From positions 5,605,717 through 5,669,716 of the forward strand of contig JAQFVV010000056.1 of the NCBI GenBank assembly GCA_028023455.1: a DNA stretch of 64,000 nucleotides. The letters run 5' to 3'. The stretch is from Epiperipatus broadwayi (taxonomy: Eukaryota; Onychophora; Udeonychophora; Euonychophora; Peripatidae). A model generated the notes under the pieces. It saw only the letters and a program-made list of their open reading frames with translations. It had not been told where the DNA came from and did no database searches. The stretch's first letter is position 1. Each line of letters starts with the position of its first letter. Of this stretch, positions 59,751 to 64,000 are shown piece by piece. Both the position numbers and the translations under genes were made by a program.

Positions 59751-60829
59751 TGCAAATAAGGTATTGGTCAAGTAAATTCAGACCTCAGCAAAAGTAATAG
59801 AGTTATCTATACCCAATAGTTCAAAGGATTCAAATGACAGATCAATCCAAATTTAACAGATAACTCCAAATCATATAAATAGTGCTGGAAATTATGTTCA
59901 TGATTATCTTTCTATTATTCTATATTGATAGTGTCAGTGATTATTATTCTGTGTTCTTATTAAGATTATTCTATCGTTGGTCTTTTATTTTTATTATTAT
60001 GCAATAATATCTGCTAGTTCCAGAAAGTCTAACATGCAAGGGTAGAGAAACTGTTATCGGTCTTGCTCTGTCAAACTGGCAGAAGGCAAGTTGAAGCCCC
60101 ATTACTCAGTCCCAAAAGAGAAGCCATCTGCATATGTGGAACCATCCAAATATGTGTCTACTATGTATCCATTTTAGAAGAGAAAAAGTCTGAGGTCTAA
60201 TGCTACAGGAAAAACCAGCTGCCAAATCAAGATATAATTAGTATCTATACATCCAAAATGAACATGAAATAGTGATTTAAACCTTCACCCACCATAGAAT
60301 GGTTTTAAAGAATCAACATCACCAATATATAGTAAAGAGTGAACCTGAACTTTAAAAAAAAAAGAATTTAGAAGTTGAAGTGAGGAGATATAAGAGTTCT
60401 GAAAAAGATTGCTGGGGGAATCAAAACTGTAAATTGTAAAAGAGGATGGTGAATAAAGCCCAGTGTAACAATAGTAAAGTGCATGAATGATTTAGTATTA
60501 TATTGTAGCTTTTGAAAAAAAAACAAGTATAAACTTTAAACTAATCTTTAATTAATTATTGTCTCCTATTTAATGAAACATGATAATGAATAGTTAGGTA
60601 ATTAATCTGTTTATAAGCAAATATGGCAAGAGATTGCAGTTGGTTCTATTTAAATACCATGTCACAAATTAGTTAAAGTTAATGTTAATTAGTTTCTAAA
60701 AAGACAATTAGCTTGTAATCACAGTTTCTTGCCATGCTATTAAAAGAAGTATATTAGTTAAATCATTGTTTCCACTTTATGTAAAAGATTAATATATTAA
60801 AGCAGTAAATTTATTAAATTATGGATGGA
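59751..60829. other. Spacer, partly GC-richer, nothing recognised
   Basis: The stretch 60010-60350 is less AT-rich than its surroundings and could be an old repeat. No ORF or shared motif was established. Confidence 0.4.
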
Positions 60830-61400
60830 AATCAATTGCTGCATAGACAAGCTAGACTAGAATCTATTAAGTAAATGTAAGTTTTAGCTAACTAGTCTTA
60901 TATTTAAATTATTAATTTTGATAAGAATATATGGCTGGTATCCATCAATTCAGATTATGAGTTACATCTGATTCTCATTCCTATGTAATGCATTAGTATT
61001 AGATGATTGGAACATCATTTGTGACTTCTGATCACTTACACTCATTAACTTATTTTGTTTAAACAGTGATATGCAGTAGATAATCAATACCTATCATATG
61101 TCATCCATTTTACTTTCATACATGTTTGTATAGTGATATATATGCAATTGCCAGCCACTGGATGCCAAATATGCTGTAGAAGTTCAATTCCTACCATAGG
61201 CATATAATCTTTCCATGTATGCATTATTATATAACCATTATATTACAGCTATAAATTCCTGTATTTTACAATTATTTTATTACCTATTGCATACAATAAC
61301 ATAACCTGTAATTGATCACAACAGTCAAGTAGTAAGATCAGCCTTAAGTTATAAGCATGTATCAGTTAACATTAGAACAGCGAATATGAAAGTCGAGAGT
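60830..61400. repeat. R1 interspersed repeat, copy 3 (decayed, partial)
   Basis: Collinear matches to R1 copies 1 and 2: ttgctgcatagac near 60837, tctgattctcattcct near 60968, and ataaccattat...gctataaattcctgta near 61230. It is more diverged than the other two copies and lacks their left half. Confidence 0.55.
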
Positions 61401-62039
61401 AGTTAGGTGTCTTCTATAGATTGGAATCCATTCAAACAATTAATGTTAATAGTATTCTAAAAAGTAACAGGTATTTTAAATCCATATACCACCACATACT
61501 ATATCTATGCATACATTAATTTATAAATTAATTGATTAAAATCATGCCAATTCCTGTAACTGTAATAACTTATTATTTTAACCTTTCTATAATCTGTGGC
61601 CATGACTATTTTCTATTCTAATTATTTTATTTCATTTTTAAATTCATATGTTATGGTATGCCATAATTTCAAAGAAGAGAATAATTATTTTTTCAAAAAG
61701 ACAATTAGAGGCTCTCTGGTGTAATGTTCTCATTGCTTTTTAGCTGATGTAAATCACTACTTTGAAATCTATTCTAAGAGATAACAACAGATTGCTATGC
61801 ATTCATTGTTATCTATATTTAATTACTTAATACGTATTAGTCTGTTATTAAGATTTGTGAATTATTATTATATCTCTTAGTTAGATACCGGCCAGGGATG
61901 ATCCTATAGGCATATTTATAAATGTATAATGCCCAAAATATGCTTTCTTCTCCCTAGTTTCATCATAAATAAATATATATAGATTCAAAACCTATCCAAA
62001 ACTATTGTTGAAAGTCTTTTATTTTTAAATATTGATGAA
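61401..62039. other. AT-rich spacer, nothing recognised
   Basis: No recognisable gene or repeat. Confidence 0.5.
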
Positions 62040-63140
62040 ATTTAGTATTATACATTTTTTATATTTTTGAAAAGTAGGTTAATTAGGTTTTTTGTTTGTT
62101 GATACTCTGTGAAATAGTGCTGAAAATCAGAGGAATTTTTTTAAAAAGTGTAGTGCAATTCATTTTCCCTTCCATTTTTCTAATTATTGCTTTGTTTTAA
62201 TTCATAGGTTTTTGAAAATAGCATTCATGATTGTTTTTTTAAAATGTAGTGCAGTTCATGTGAATATTTTTTTGATTTATTTTATAAGCTTTTGAAAAAA
62301 GCATTAAATAGCATTTTGTTCGATTTCTTGTTTTAGTAATTTGTATTTTACTTATTTTTAATCGATTTCTTCATGTGGAGAGTGGTGGCGCTTTTGAAAA
62401 TAGCATTTATGATGGAAAAAAGGATTAAATAGTTTTTGATTTATTTCTTAGATTTCTTCATATGGGGGGGGGTTGTGTGCTCTGGAAAATAGCATTAAAT
62501 AGCATTTAGCATATGTTATGTTTTTTAGATTTATTATTATAGTTTTTGATTTATTTTATAGGCTTCTAGAAAATAGCAAAAAATAGCATTTTCTTCAATT
62601 TCTTATTTTTGTAATTTGTACTTTTGAGCGATTTCAGAGATTTATTGCCTTAGGTATTTTAATGTTTGATTTATTTCATAGGCTTTTGAAAATAGCATCT
62701 TCTTCGATTTCTTGTTTTTGTAATTTGTATTTTAGAGCAATTTCAGAGATTTCTTCATGTTGCCTGAGGCATTTTAATTTTACAGCAATTTCTTGTTTTT
62801 GTAATTTGTATTTTAGAGTGATGTCTGAAATTTCTTCATGTTACCTTAGGTGTTTTAATTTTACAGTGATTTCTTGTTTTTGTAATTTGTATTTTAGAGC
62901 GATTTCAGAGATTTCTTCAAGTTGCCTTAGGCATTTTAATTTTACAGCGACTTCAGTGATTTCTTGATTTTGTAATTTGTATTTGAGAGTGATTTCAGAG
63001 ATTGCTTCATGTTGCCTTAGGCATTTTAATTTTATAGCGATTTCTTGTTTTTGTAATTTGTATTTTACAGCGGTTTCAGAGATTTCTTCATGTTGGCATA
63101 GGTATTTTCATTTTACAGTGATTTCAGTGATTTATTCTCT
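62040..63140 (-). repeat. 81-bp minisatellite with coiled-coil-like coding frame
   Basis: The core gtaatttgta recurs at 62611, 62720, 62801, 62882, 62972 and 63053. Spacing is 81 bp, with one 90- and one 109-bp unit. Further left (62040-62600) a related but irregular motif, gcttttgaaaatagcatt, recurs. The unit is 27 codons. Read on the minus strand it gives KLKCLRQHEEISEIA then LKYKLQKQEIAV, a highly charged amphipathic repeat. That frame is open from ~63108 to ~62841, then again after one stop to ~62680. There is no Met in this frame, and several units carry substitutions. Plus-strand ORFs at 62662-62967 and 62977-63168 are shadows of the same periodicity. Confidence 0.75.
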
Positions 63141-63420
63141 AGAAATTTATCCCATGTATGGTTCTTGATGGGTACTGCAGCATTGAATGCACAGAAGCAG
63201 CAGTCTATGGTTCTTTGCTGGAGCTTTGAATCATAAAGCCAGACCCACTTCTGTATTCACTAGACTGCTTACATGTGGACAAGACAGCTGCTTGCCTGGA
63301 ACAATTCTAGACAGAAGAGAGCTCCTGTAATGCCAACAAACCTGATTCTTTGACTGATAATGACAATCTTAGACTATACTTTCCTGATGAACTAAAAACC
63401 ATGCTTGCCAAGAGTTGATG
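63141..63420. other. GC-richer patch, unclassified
   Basis: A patch of clearly higher GC (gcagcattgaatgcacagaa..., gacaagacagctgcttgcc) follows directly after the minisatellite. No long ORF, splice-site pair or repeat partner was found in the window. It may belong with the minisatellite as part of a larger unit or an old gene. Confidence 0.3.
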
Positions 63421-64000
63421 AAGATGCAGGTATATATGTATGCTGCTGTTTATCTATACATGCAAGGAACCACAGACAAACACATTGTGTTGAATATTTA
63501 TAACATGAGTTATTTTAAACAATTCATTTTTAAAAATGGCATTCTAAAAAGAAAGATATATAATATAGAATACTTTTGTTTAAAGTTGTTCATTGAGAAA
63601 ATAAAATGACATTTTGAAACTTATATATAATTAAAGATAACCTGTGATTGTGAGACATACATAGAATATTATTTTAAAATCTACTTTTTTAAAAATAATG
63701 CAAATAAAATTTTGACTAAATGAAATGATTCAATTCATTGACCAAAACAAATCTTTTAGATTAATTTAAAGATAATTCTAAAAGTGTTATAATTAATTAA
63801 GAGACACTGATAAAAAATTTTTTTTCTAAGCTATCTTGACTATGCTTTTTTAAAAAAAAGAGAAAAAAGAAAGCTGTAATAGAGTTTGACAAACTGATTT
63901 TTTTATTGGTATAAACATATATATGTGAATTTTATGTACATTCAAAATAGAATTAGTAATTATAAATATTAATGTCATGTGCAAAATGTTAATATTTAAT
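63421..64000. other. AT-rich window end, nothing recognised
   Basis: No recognisable gene or repeat. Confidence 0.55.

Noticed and set aside
62611-63062. CRISPR-like array (81-bp spaced repeats)
   Set aside because: The whole 81-bp unit is repeated, with no unique spacers, in a eukaryotic context; it is a minisatellite.

Overview
The window is very AT-rich, non-coding-dominated eukaryotic (metazoan) DNA. No bacterial gene layout, operon, rRNA or convincing tRNA gene is present, and no single-copy host gene could be recognised. What can be supported is almost entirely transposable-element DNA of kinds typical of invertebrate animals: RTE-type non-LTR retrotransposons (one with an uninterrupted 985-residue ORF), a Penelope-like element remnant with a GIY-YIG domain, Merlin and hAT DNA-transposon relics, a piggyBac-like family of non-autonomous elements, several foldback (inverted-repeat) elements, and an LTR-like direct-repeat pair. 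The host is probably an AT-rich invertebrate (arthropod, mollusc or similar); the sequence does not allow a closer call.

Layout. 1-1576: RTE copy running off the left edge. 2655-3408: piggyBac-like element 1. 4330-6100: copy 1 of a ~1.7 kb interspersed repeat (here 'R1'). 7530-11006: two ~1.37 kb direct repeats around a 736 bp core. 13815-14985: 5'-truncated RTE copy ending in a snap-back. 15204-16080: piggyBac-like element 2. 16-23 kb: featureless AT-rich DNA. 23179-23463: foldback element. 23749-27047: full-length RTE with intact ORF (minus strand). 27799-28745: ~900 bp near-perfect palindrome. 30115-31810: R1 copy 2. 31831-33728: unclassified GC-richer insertion in a TA tract. 33918-34848 and 35792-36567: piggyBac-like elements 3 and 4, the latter between two oppositely oriented Penelope-like ends (35556-37046). 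39705-41648: two more RTE fragments. 45690-46620: ancient RT relic. 49386-52691: second full-length RTE copy (plus strand), with clean 11-bp target duplication but dead ORF. 53315-53569 and 56174-56355: two foldback elements flanked by 13-14 bp direct repeats. 54647-55899: Merlin relic with 8-bp target duplication. 59019-59750: hAT relic. 60830-61400: decayed R1 copy 3. 62040-63140: 81-bp minisatellite that encodes a 27-residue amphipathic repeat.

How the parts relate. The intact RTE at 23.7-27.0 kb is the only candidate source of active protein; all other coding remnants are broken. Many insertions sit in (TA)n tracts. The most interesting structures are the foldback elements whose right arm is followed by an unpaired tail before the flanking direct repeat (a retroposition-like layout), the large palindrome, and the LTR-like pair without any recognisable coding core. 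All assignments are from reading the sequence; no search was run.
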